From Ophiosphaerella korrae (lineage: Eukaryota; Ascomycota; Dothideomycetes; Pleosporales; Phaeosphaeriaceae): a stretch of 64,000 nt of DNA. Shown here piece by piece: positions 36,331-47,619 of the stretch. The stretch covers positions 1 through 64,000 of the forward strand of contig JALNQF010000217.1 in the NCBI GenBank assembly GCA_028456385.1. The letters run 5' to 3'. The position numbers and the translations under genes were made by a program. Position 1 is the first letter of the stretch. Each line of letters starts with the position of its first letter. The notes below the pieces were generated by a model, which was not told the DNA's origin, did no database searches, and saw nothing but the letters and a program-made list of their open reading frames with translations.

Positions 36331-36924
36331 ATTATATACCAGCTTGGTTAACGGGCTCGGTTGATACAAGAACCTTTACTAATCCCAAAGCCTAACAAGC
36401 CAAACTATTCACCAGCTTTTTAAAGGCCGCTAGCTTACCGTACACTCGACAACAAGTTTGCGGAGGATAATGCAAAGCTTTGTGCTGCTAAATATCGTTG
36501 GCAACTTAAGTATTAACAGTGCCGGCAACCTATCGCCTCTGGAGGCGCATTGTATCCAGGAGGCTTAGGCGCTAGCCGCAGCAGCTGAAAGTAGTGTCCA
36601 ACATGGTGGTGGAGCTGCCACTGCTGGCGCACGGACAAAAGGACTATCAACATGTTCTAACTTTCATATTTAAAGCCATAATAGGTGCCGATGCAAATCT
36701 ATCCAATTTAGTTCCTTGAAAAACCTAATCACTTTTTATTGTGTTGTTGTGGGGTTATTACGTTAATGGCTCTCGCCGATTAGGTAGGGCTGCTGGTTGG
36801 GTGGCGGAATACGTCATGCTAACTTATCCTATTATTGCTGATATAAGCTAGGATAGCGTATTTACTTATACGGATTGCCTAGCTACCCACCCCTATAAAT
36901 CACACTACTTCATACTAACAAGTC
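36331..36924. other. Intergenic region
   Basis: No gene recognised. Contains short GC-rich stretches at 36540-36640. Confidence 0.35.
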
Positions 36925-37800
36925 TTACAACACTGACTTCACTGGGTTCGGGTCGTTTTTAGAGACTCTATGCTCAGTAACACCCCAACCCTTTACATTC
37001 TCCTTACGGATGCGCACTTTCACGTTCACATAGCCCTTCAAAAGAGTAGTAACTGGATTAGGGTTTGCTTTGATAGTTATCTCCCCAATAGACCAAAGCT
37101 GCTGAATTTCAATCCGCGCATCAAGACCTGGAATAGTGATTACTTGGTGTGCGTGGTAGAGGTAACCTGTGTCCTCTGAAACAAAGGGCTGCAAGAGTTC
37201 GATGTGGTCGTCAATGGGATAAATCTCATGGTGACTGTCGGGGTAAATTACCGTGGCGAAGAGTTGATTCGTAGCGCCAGAACAGGCCTTGCTCCGCTAG
37301 ATGGAAGCTTTCATTCCGCTCTCAAAAAAGAGCATCTAGAGATCCCACCTATTCTTGTCCAATCCTATTCCGCACCGTCTGTCTAACAATTCCATGTATT
37401 TATCTGGTACGACATTGATAGCTTCTGCTGGGTACTTTAAGGTCCCAGTCACCCACATCTCGGGGAATGACATCTGGTATGACCACCAGCGTAGAGATTT
37501 GGGCCTCTAGGGAGGCAACGATGTCAAATTCAGCACCCTCCACGGTGCTCTTACACACAATGGACAGGGTGTTGTCTTCCGTTGTTGAGAAAAGCCCAAA
37601 TCGATCTCACCTGCAGTTCACAGCGTCGAGCGCGAAGAGGTCCTTAGGAGTGGGGAAACTCTCCCCAAACCAATAACTATCATTAATGTCCAGTAGGCAT
37701 ACATGAAATAGGGGCTGGGGTGGCTTGGTAAAGGTGTAGGCTATCGCGTGACCTACTACAAAGTAGTTATGGCCGCTTAAACCATGTATAAAGAACATAG
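36925..37800 (-). pseudogene. Unrecognised gene remnant on the minus strand
   Basis: Three minus-strand blocks in different frames look like one eroded gene. The 5' block (37798-37607) has FHVCLLDINDSYWFGESFPT and PKDLFALDAVN. The middle block (about 37570-37430) has STVEGAEFDIVASLEAQIST and LVVIPDVIPRDVGDWDLKVP. The 3' block (about 37260-36925) has FATVIYPDSHHEIYPIDDHI, then PFVSEDTGYLYHAHQVITIP, and ends in a basic tail. The sequence has the amino-acid balance of a real protein, but the blocks are separated by stops and frame changes too irregular for introns. I do not recognise the family. The plus-strand frames here are shadows. Confidence 0.45.
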
Positions 37801-38997
37801 GCCAGTAGCTACTATAGTGGGTAGCCTGGCTAGGAGTAACCTAAGTACCGCTAAGATTAGATGTGCTCGCTTTAGCCTAATAGCAGTTAACGCGGTTTTA
37901 ATATTAATTTGTGATTATGTTCTAGAATAGGGAGAGACTTCTGCGAACCGTATAATCTGTGCTAGAAGGGTGCACATCGCCCGATGTGCGTTTGAAAGGC
38001 ATGATGTTACTAGCTAAAGAGGAAAGTAATAAGATAGAGGCTCGTGGGTAAGAGTACAGCTATGTTACTGATTTCATGAATTATGTCTCCCTTCTATAAA
38101 TAAGAGCATGATTTAAAGTTATAAATCAGTTAGTCTATAAGCTCGACAGTTGATCGGGCTGTTATACAATTTCCCCTGCCTGGCATCCGCCTACTCCAAT
38201 AATAAAATTCGACTTCTAGTATCGACTACGGTAATTCCCGCAGACTAATGCTTTGAAGGAATACCTACGCAACGCTGATCGTTTGCATTATCTTGATTAC
38301 TTAATTTGCAGTACTCGGTGGAAGTAGAATCCTTTATGATTCTCCGAATATATACTCTGCAATTTATCGCGTGTGCTTCTCGAAGTTTGCAGGCCGTATA
38401 TCTCAAGCGCGACTGCTAGCCTTGCTTTGCTGCCTATGGCCTTCGCGCCTTTGCCGTAAATGATTCGGCTGAGCACTCGGTCTGCCTGGAAAAAAGTTGA
38501 CTTGAAAGTTGGCGCAGGATATATTTTAGCAAAATGCTATTACATTCCAGCCAAGTTACAGTGTGATAGATAGTTCCGTCCTCTAAAGCCTTGGAAATAG
38601 CTCCCGTTGCTTTCATCTAAAGGCTTTTGAGTATAGATCAGCCTACCCATACGTTCACCCCCGAGATTTCCACCCTAGGAGTTTGAATTGTTCTTATTGG
38701 CTAGATCCCTAACCTTTCGTCGTACGAGGGGACACCCTCGAGCGGGCACCCTCGGATGATCACTGATTGGTAGAAACTTAAACCTCAACAGGCATGCACA
38801 TGACCTAGAAAGGAACAACAGTCTTAATAACAGCGTTAATAGTAGCAGTAAAAAAGTAGCTAGTTTGATTATAAAGTTGAGATGAAAATTCCATATACCT
38901 CTGTCCTAGATAAAATGAAGCGCTTTTGAGCCATCACTTCCCGAATATACCGACACGTATACGCTAGAATTATCCTCGCACTTATAATTCAGTAGCT
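37801..38997. other. Intergenic region, about 1.2 kb
   Basis: Moderately AT-rich; no supported gene. A small imperfect inverted repeat, CGAGGGGACACCCTCG followed by a related half-site, lies at about 38726-38755; it could be a hairpin at the 3' side of the oxidoreductase gene or a chance GC patch. Confidence 0.4.
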
Positions 38998-40629
38998 TTA
39001 TTTATGATCCAGTGACGCTTCGATTACCTTCCATCCTCCAGACATTAAGTTCGTGTACACTTTCAGAGGATCGTACTTAGTACGAATAGACTTTAATCTG
39101 CGGAAGTTCGCGGCAGGATAACTTTGAAAGACTGGTTGGCCTTTGCCGGCATCGTTCAGGTATAAGTACTTAGCGCTATACGAGTTTTCTTGAAGCACAC
39201 TATTGATCTCCGTGGTGATCGCATCAGCAATGACGTGCACCTTTGCGTCATCGCTAGCATCGGCCCAGGTCCAGTTCTCGACTACCCAAAAGAAGGGTGC
39301 CTCAGATATATCAACACCCTGTGGATTCCCTCCCGTCTTTATACTACGCGATAAAAAGTCCCTCGTGACTGGCTGGAAGGTAATAGAAGCTTGGAGACCC
39401 GTAATATTCGATAGGCCAGAGTTGACGCCTGATATGAATTTATCATGTACAAGTTGAACGGCCTCGCGATTCACAAGAGACGACAGGGTACGAAACTCCT
39501 GCCGAAGACCAAGAGGTTGCAAAGGATCCGTAGACGCCACATAGTCTGAGATTGACTGCAATGTATACGAGTCAGCCACAGGCGTAAGCTTGGGTGCCGT
39601 GAAGTTTTCAAAAGCAGTGGGGCTATCGAACTGAGAGTCATAGAATCTCGCAGCTGCATAAACTGTAAAATTTGCAGATGGAATGGTCAGAATGGTTGGT
39701 ATGATAGCGGCCTTTGGATCCGCGGGGGCGCCGTATCTGCCAAAGTTGTATACACCATCTAGATACCCTACCTTCTGTGATTGATCAAATTGCGTGATAC
39801 CAATCCAAACGCCGTTGGGGAGTACTGTCTTTAGGTCGAATTGTGTGACAATGCAAAAGGAATTTCCGCCGCCCTTCAATGCCCAGAAGAGGTCTGAATA
39901 GGCGTTGTCGGCTGTTGCTTCGACGATCAGACCACTCGACAATACACACTTCTCTCATTAGAAGTTGATAGTCATGACTGGAATGGCTTGTTGCAAACCT
40001 CATACTTCACGACATTGTCCGAAGCAAAGCCATACTGCGAGGAGTAAAATGAGATACCGCCGCCGAGCAGTAGACCCGGAACACCAACATGACCTACACG
40101 GCCTCCAACGACTGTGAGTCTTGATGGCTTAAGATAGCTATAGACGTCCCCCCATCGCTTTCCTGGGCCAACAGAAACGGTGGACTTGTCACTTGAAAGC
40201 GTCAATGTAGTAAGATTCGACGAAGAGAGTAGGACACCGGCGTTATCGATACCATTATATCCAGGAATGGGCATATGTCCACCCCCACGGATAGCGAATT
40301 TAGCCCGCGTGAGTGTCAACGTAGCTACTGCGTAAGAAACTTGTTGGGCATTCTGCGGTACAAAAACACATGCTGGCGTGCTGTAGAGGGTCGCGGACCA
40401 GTAAGCTGTTTTGCGTCAGAATCTTGTATACTATCTGATCTCAAGGCTTACATGTCTGGGTCTCAAAGGCGTAGCCAGAAGTACCAGGCAAGAAGGTGTT
40501 CTGCGAGTATCGAAGCTTCAAGCTGGAGCAAGCAGCCTTTTCACCACCGAAAAAGCCGATCGCGCTTAATTCAGTAGCAACGACCGTAACAACTGCAAAC
40601 AGGCCAGCAACAATTGTGAAAAGCAACAT
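38998..40629 (-). CDS. Secreted FAD-dependent oxidoreductase, berberine-bridge-enzyme type
   Basis: Exons on the minus strand: 40452-40629, 39999-40405 and 38998-39948. Introns of 46 bp (GTAAGC..CAG) and 50 bp (GTTTGC..AAG) join in frame to give 511 residues. I start at the ATG at 40629, not further upstream, because it opens directly into a signal peptide (MLLFTIVAGLFAVVTVVATE). The FAD-binding PCMH-type domain spans about 65-240: RGGGH with His103, the usual covalent FAD attachment residue; VGPGKRWGDVY; GGRVGHVGVPGLLLGGGISF; and LFWALKGGGNSFCIVTQFDL. The C-terminal BBE segment is at about 472-511 (YPAANFRRLKSIRTKYDPLK). Family role: oxidation of alcohols, sugars or specialised-metabolite intermediates in the secretory route or outside the cell. 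It is intact although most neighbours are broken. It lies in the region with the UstYa-like, ATP-grasp and transporter genes. Confidence 0.9.
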
Positions 40630-41796
40630 ATTTGGTTTGCGAGAGGTACTCAAAGACGTATATGGGCTCGCGAACGATATCGAGGCGTTACAGAATCGCA
40701 TCGGCTGCAGTTGCAGTGCGCTTGACGGACATCCTTGCCGTAAGCATGCAGAATAGGTCGGAGAGACGCCTCTTTTTGGAAGGCAGAGCCGCCGCTCCAT
40801 GATCTCCGACACTACCTCAAATCCCAAATAAGAACCCCCCGTTCCAAATTTTTAAAGGATTCTTCGTAAGCCGTAGTGTTCGAATATTGGCTAAAGGTAA
40901 GTAGCTTGGAAGCAAGGATTGTGGGCGTTTAGTTAGATCAATTTCTTCCTACTAGAAAGTCATTCCTTTAGGTAATATCATTCTAATACAAGGTAGCACT
41001 TCGCCTCACTAGGCTTAGGCTACAAAGAAGAACTTCTGTAAGCAGGTTGATTATCTACTATAGTAGCCTGCTAACTTAGACCGAAGACAGGTATACATTA
41101 TATGGATTAATTGGGCCGAATCTAAATTGCACGTAATATACGGTATAAGGTTCGATTGAATTCTATGGCCTGGGCGTCTATAGACCCACGGTCCACCCGT
41201 TCTTGCCAACCGCTCCCCCACGACGCGCATATCGGAGTCCGTATTATGCGTGTAGGCGAAGACCTAGCGGCCCATCTTTCCAACCAAGAGCATGTTAGGT
41301 ATATCGCTATCACACCCTTGGGCTCCTCTACTTCCGCCTTGTAATCGGTCCACATTTCCATATGTCGGCTAGCTGTGCACGGATGATGTCGCTTTGCTTA
41401 TCGTCGTTGTTGGATTCTTAGGGAAGAATAAGTTTCTAGGTCAGCTTGATCAGTAATCTGAGAGATTATCCGAACCAATCACAGTAAGATTGAGCAAGAG
41501 AAGATGTAAATAGGCTACTAGTTGGCTACATTGTAGGGCGATCTAGCAACCACTAGTAATGAGTTAGCAGTAAACCTAGGATCTCCTTCGTTGATACAAC
41601 AGTACTTGTCAGTGTAGTAGTATGCTAGAAAACGACGTGCCAGCCTCAGCCTGTTATTGCGGGGCACCGGAGCTCGTGCCACAGCCTTGCCCCACTATCC
41701 GTTGCCGTCGTTCCTTCAGTGTCGGCCTTGCGGTGTTCGTCGCGGTTCATTAACACCCGTTGCCCCTTCCTCACAGTTCTTGGCTTCCAATACATA
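40630..41796. other. Intergenic region between the divergent FAD oxidoreductase and GNAT genes
   Basis: Open frames at 41122-41361 and 41156-41344 show no family features. Probably promoters for both flanking genes. Confidence 0.45.
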
Positions 41797-42678
41797 ATGA
41801 CTCCTTCGTTATCGCCTCGTATCCGGGCCGCAACACCCAAAGATGTCCACATCATCGCACGTTTACTCATCGCAGCATTAGACAAAGATCCGCTCTTCAA
41901 CTTCAACTTTCCCTACAGAATAGAATACCCTGAGGATTGCTTTGAAGCGTGGAAAAGGATGATAAGCCCTTGGTTGTATGAGCCTTGGGTGGCCTTTCTC
42001 GTTGCTGAGATGGAAATAGGAGAGGGAGAAGAGAAGAGATGGGAAATTGTAGCGTTTGCGAGATGGATCATCCAGCCTGATCTCGTGGTATGGGACGTTG
42101 AGCAAACGATGCTGATGAACGGAAATGGGTGGCTGGAATGGGCATGGCGTACGCCTCTCTCTCTGTAACCCTTTTCCTCGTCTTTATTTGCCTTGGACTA
42201 CTCTTTCCATATGACCCTTAAGCGGTAAGTTAATACTACGTTAGGCTGGATCCCCTATCTCCGTTTCCAAATCTCAACCTTCCAACAACAGCCCCAACTC
42301 CGTCACGCCAACAAAGCACACCTCAGCACATTCCGGAACACCGTGGCATCAACGGATAAGCAATACTGGGACCGCACCATAGGCAAGTTTCCACGGAATG
42401 TGAGGGTCACGGCGCTAGCGACGCATCCCGATTATCGAAGGCGAGGCGCTGCAAAGGCACTTGTGAAGTGGGGACTAAAGTGGGTCGAGGCTAGCCGGGC
42501 GAAGATGGAGGGGATTGGTTGGGAGGATGTAGTAGTGGGTGTAGAAGCTACGAAGGAGGGAAGATGTCTGTATCAGAGTCTGGGGTTTGACGATGTGGGG
42601 ATGGAAGAGCTTCGGGATGAGAATGGGAGGGTGAGAGTTAGGACGTGGATTATGGTCAGGGGGAGCATATCAGGCTAG
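41797..42678 (+). CDS. GNAT-family N-acetyltransferase, two exons
   Basis: The first exon starts at ATG 41797 (MTPSLSPRIRAATPKDVHII) and runs through the family's N-terminal region (DPLFNFNFPYR). The second contains the acetyl-CoA-binding core VTALATHPDYRRRGAAKALV (motif A, RRRGAA) and GVEATKEGRCLYQSLGFDDV (motif B). The intron is uncertain. GTACGC at 42149 with the AG at 42315-42316 (168 bp) keeps frame and gives 237 residues. The AG at 42290-42291 looks better by sequence but would shift the frame with that donor. A strong GTAAGT at 42224 suggests a second small intron is possible. If none of these is used, the gene has a frameshift. Family role: acetyl transfer from acetyl-CoA to an amine; the substrate cannot be told. 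Length is normal for fungal GNATs. It is the last gene before the right repeat block. Confidence 0.75.
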
Positions 42679-43826
42679 TTTATTGCTATTTTCAAGTGGA
42701 TTCTACTCTTGGCATACACCCAACTAAGTTAGTCGTTTTTGGGCCACTACATCAGCAAAATCTTACTCGGCTCAGCCTAAGGTGGTAGGTCAACTGACTA
42801 TGGATTTGCCTCGGCTAAGACGGCGCCAAACCACAACAGGCATATTAACCGCTTTTAGGTGAAAAAAAAAATTCTTATCTTAACTAAACGAAAGTTTATA
42901 GTTAGATAAACTTTTCTATAATAATAGATTAACTTAATAGCTTATTTATACTATACAACCTATTTAGTATTTAGTAACTAACTTCTACTAATATTAACCT
43001 AAGTTTTAAAATTAGTAATAAGTTTACTTTACCTATATACCTAACTAGTAGTAATAATAGTAGTAGTAACTAAGTATAAACAAATAAAACGTTATCTAAA
43101 CGTAATTTTAATATATTCTAGGATAATAGGATACTTTTTACTACTAGTAGTAGTTAAGGAGACCTACTAACTATAGTAGACGTCTAATATATCTTTACAG
43201 TTCCTATATATCCTAAATACTTAGAGAATAGGCTAGCGTAGGTTATTCTAATAATTAAGAAAAGTAATAGAAGCTTACTAAACTATAAGATAATCCTTAG
43301 CTACGTAATAAAGGTATAAAGATATAGATTATGTTTAGAATATATACTAAACGTATTCTAGTTCTAATATACAAAAGTCTCTTGCTATAAGAAAAACTAG
43401 ATAGTTTCTCTATTTTTTAATAACTAACTTATAATATAATATAAGTATTAGTGCTATAAGATTAAGTACTATAAATATCTTAAGGATATCTTTAAAACGT
43501 ATTCCTATACTACTATTAATAATATATATTAGGATATACTAAAGAGATTATAGTATATCCTAAAGGATTTAGATAATAAGGTAAAAGCTATTAGGTAAGT
43601 ATAAAAATATATTCTAATTACAATTCTAATATACTTACGTTAATAATAGTAGTATATATATTAGAATTTATTAATATTTAAGTTAGGAGTTTACCTCTCT
43701 TACAAAGAGATATATAGCCTAATACTTTACTAGTAGTACTAAAGAGTAAGAATAGAGGATTACTTAAATATATTATAAACGCGTTACTAATATAATTAGC
43801 TATATATAAGAGAGAGGCTATATTTT
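42679..43826. other. Boundary, then RIP-mutated DNA of unknown origin
   Basis: Composition changes abruptly at about 42860-42880, just after a run of A. 42880-43826 is CpA-poor and TpA-rich. A plus-strand reading near 43455-43600 gives KYLKDIFKTYSYTTINNIYQ and DILKRLQYILKDLDN, a possible transposase remnant, but I cannot name the family. Confidence 0.5.
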
Positions 43827-44925
43827 TATAAAGGAGCTATCCTTTATATCTCTTATTTTCGTACTAATATTAGTAAGTTTACAACTTACTAATATTATAA
43901 ACTTACTAATATATATCGAAAGTTAGTAAGTTTACAACTTACTAATATTTAACTACCTTTCTACTTTTAGTTAGTAGTTAGTAAGCTACTAGGTATATAT
44001 ACCTAGTACTTACTTAGATAGCTTTATTTACTATTTACTCTTTTTAGTTAATTATTAAAACTACCTTATAGAGTTATCTTACGTAAAGTCTACTTTATAT
44101 AATAGTAGATCTTAATAAATATTTTACTTTTATAGGCCTCTCTATAACCTAGAACTACGCTAGTAGCTTTCTTACTTACGCTAGAGTTATTATAAGATAG
44201 CTAATTATAGCTAACTCTTAATTAAGCCTAGCTAGCTAAAAAGAACTATACTACTAGGAATTAGATCTTACCTTAGCTATAGCGCGCTAGGTAGCCCTTT
44301 AAGTTTACTATATTGTAGTTCTAGTTAAAGTTTCTAGCGCTCTCTTTTTACTAGTACTAGCGCTAACGTTCTAGAAAGAAATACTTACTAAAGAAAAGTA
44401 GTTTAACTACCTTATGAGTTATAAAGCTTTAGCTTATACTTACTATATATACCTAAGTAAGAGTATACTTATACTAGGTATTAAACTTAGGTAGTAGTAC
44501 TAGAGAAAGAAAAGACCCCTAAACCTACGCAAATTACTAGTACTTAATTTACAAGAACTAAGTAATAAAGTACCCTAGACCTTACTAAAACCTTTACTAG
44601 CTAGCGCTAAAGATCTAAATCTCTATAAACTAATAGCTAAATATACTAATATAGTATATAACTACTATAACTTAGCTTATTATACTATAACCTAGTTATA
44701 AGGTAGACTTTACGTAAGATAACTTAATAAGGTAGTTTTAACAATTAACTAAAAAGAGTAAATAGTAGATAAAGCTATCTAAGTAAGTACTAGGTATATA
44801 TACCTAGTAGCTTACTAAGCACTAACTAAAAGTAGAAAGGTAGTTAAATATTAGTAAGTTTACAATATTAGTAAGTTTGTAATTAGAGTAAAATTAAGAG
44901 ATATAAGGAATAACTTCTTTATACG
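43827..44925. mobile_element. Fold-back/MITE-like element with long terminal inverted repeats
   Basis: The left arm (43827-44093) and right arm (44703-44925) are inverted copies. Their inner parts, 43948-44093 and 44703-44849, match almost base for base over about 146 bp; the outer parts are looser. Each arm contains a perfect 22-bp palindrome (43987-44008 and 44788-44809). The 610-bp core encodes no transposase. Most of it (about 44267-44683) matches, inverted and at roughly 90%, the sequence at 53716-54124 next to the gag end of Gypsy-3. RIP has mutated it. It could be a non-autonomous DNA transposon that captured retroelement sequence, or a fold-back element into which the Gypsy-3 leader was inserted. 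No target duplication could be fixed. Confidence 0.6.
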
Positions 44926-45544
44926 TCTCTCTCCTTTTAAAGAGTAAATTCCTAGAGCTTAAAAGGAGCTCTAATTAATATAAAGGAGTTATATTAACAA
45001 TTTTTTAGAGTCGAAATTACTATTTATAGAGTATAGAGCTAAGGTTTTTACTAATTTTAGTATAAAATTAAGACCTATATAACTTCTATATATAAAACGT
45101 GTTAACTATAAACTCTTTTCTACTACTTTTACCTTATACTAATAAAATTGAACCTAAAAGTATTTGTATATAGTATAAGAGAAGGTAAAGTTAATACTAC
45201 TAAGCTACTTAATAGCGCTAGATTTCTATATAGGTACTTACTATAAATATAAGCTTTGCGATAGGTAGGTTTATTAATATAGGGGACCTAGTAAGCCTAA
45301 TATTTATAAGTATTAGGAAGTAGGTAGTATAAAGTAGCTCTAGCTAGGAATTTAGTAGCTAGTTGTAAATTCTATAATAGTAAACTAGACCTACACGTAA
45401 CTAGTTATAAGAGAGTGTAGTAGTCGTAGCTATAGTAATAGGAGTAAGCCTTAACCTAAAAAGAGTCCTATACTTACTAGCTAAGGTAAACTACTCTTAC
45501 TATTTTTGCGCTATAATTTAGCTTAGCTAGTAGTAAAGTTTTTT

Positions 45545-45916
45545 AATTACGCCTTAGAGGGCCTTTTTACACCTACTAATAGCTAGAGTACTCTACTTAG
45601 TTATATCTTTATTAAAGCTCTATTTTAGGTATATAGTTAGTGTTTTAGGCTTTTCTAAGTAGTTCTAGTAAAAGTTAAAGGTAGTAATTACACTTTATAA
45701 GGGGCTTTTTTACGCCTATTAATAGTTTTAGGCTTGTCTAGGTAGTTCTAGTAAGAGCTAAAGGTAGTAATTACGCTTTAGAGAGAGCTTTTTTATACCT
45801 ATTAGTAGGTTAAAGTACTCTAATAGGTTACGTCTTTATTAGAGCTCTATTTTTTAGGTATACGTAGAGTTAGTAGTTTAGCTTTCTCTAGGTAGTTCTA
45901 GTAAAAGTTAAAAGTA
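45545..45916 (-). repeat. Three tandem imperfect repeats at the 3' end of Gypsy-3
   Basis: Units at 45545-45685, 45686-45768 and 45769-45916 start with AATTAC(G/A)C and share the tail AGTTCTAGTAA(A/G)AG(T/C)TAAA. The middle unit lacks about 60 internal bases. They lie downstream of the integrase, in the C-terminal pol or 3' untranslated region. Confidence 0.65.
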
Positions 45917-47619
45917 ACTTTGTATTTTATAAATTCTTCTACTAGCTTCTATATAGGTTTATTATAGCTAGTCTAGTAGACTAAGTAGTACTATCTTATG
46001 TATTTTCTATACTCTTTAAAGCGTACGTCTAAGATAGCTTCTACTAGGTATTTTTTATATACGCTACTAGTTTCTTTATTAGTAATAATAATAGAGATTA
46101 GCTATAGTAAGTCTTAATCTAGTAAGAGCTTCTAATTTCTAAGGCGTAAGAGTTTTAGAGAGAAGACTAGGAATATACCTTTACTTAGTATTTCTTAGGG
46201 TAGTACTAGCTTATATACTTTACTATTATAGATAACTCTCTTAATAAAGTATAGGCTTACTTATTAGTAGTTTAATTTTAGAGTTAGCTAAGTAGCTCTC
46301 TAATTAACTATACTAATATAGGCTTAGTTACTAACTTTATATATTAGTTTACTTTAGTAAAAAGTATTAGCTTAGGCTACTTACTCTTATTATACCTAGA
46401 GTATTTTTTCCTTAAAGTAGGCTACTAGGTTACTATAGGCGTTAAGTAGCTTATTAGCTTGTATACGTTAGTTATATTAGGCTAGGTTTAGTTAATCTTT
46501 ATTATTTTTACTAGGGTATATACTACTATAAGAGTAATACTCTAGATCTATAAGAAATAGAGTTATTTTAATAGATATATTAATAGTATTATTTACTTAG
46601 AACTTAGCTATATATAGCTAGGCTACTTAGTTATCCTACGTGTAGTTAACGTATTACCTTAGAAAGATCTCTAGGGCTTAATTTACTTGCTTAGTTTAGC
46701 TATTAGTTTCTAGGTAGTAAGTAGTTAAGAGCTTTTACGTAATATAGAGGCGTTTATATATATAGCGCTAAAATTAGCTAATAAAAGTTATCTTTCTATT
46801 AGATATAATATTTATTAAGACTCTATAAAGCTTAAAAATAGATATTAAAAATTAGGTAGCTTCTTTAGGTTTTAGAGACTTATAAAAGAAGAAGTAGTAT
46901 CTTTTTATAAAGTAGTAGTAAATTACTAGGATATATTTATAAATCTAGCTACTATTTTTACTAGCTAGTAAGGCTTAAATATAGTCTACTAAGATATTAG
47001 TTTAGGGTATGTAAGGAATTAGTATAGGTTAGAAGTAGCTAAGTTTACTATCTTGTAAGTTCTTTATATAGTAGTAGATTAAGTATATATTATAAAATTA
47101 CTTAATAGCTTAAAGTATCTTAAGCTAATAATAGTACTTATATATTAGATATAGCGTACTATAAGGTTCTTTATAGCCTACTAACTAATAGTTATAGTAT
47201 AAATTAAAGATTTAGTAGTATAGATAGGTATTTAAGAAGATATATAGACGCGTTTTATTATCTTCAAAGTACTTTTCTTTCTCTAATCCTATAGAGCTAA
47301 TATTAGCGTATAAGATGTAGTAACTTACTTTATAGAAGACTTTTAATAGTTTTTATTATCTACTATTTATAGTAGTAAATATAGCTTTAGCTATATAGTC
47401 TTCTAAGTACACTATATCTAGTAATTCTTCTATTAGGCGTAGGTTAACAATATATAGTTGTTAGATTTAAAGGAGGTTATAGTAGTTTAATAAAAAGGCT
47501 TTTTCGTAATAGCTATATAAGGGCCTTGTTAGAGAGGGATACTAAGGCTTTTAGAAAAGCTCTTTTTTAGATTAATTACTTATAACTTTATAGCACTAGG
47601 TATAAACTAAGTAGATTGA

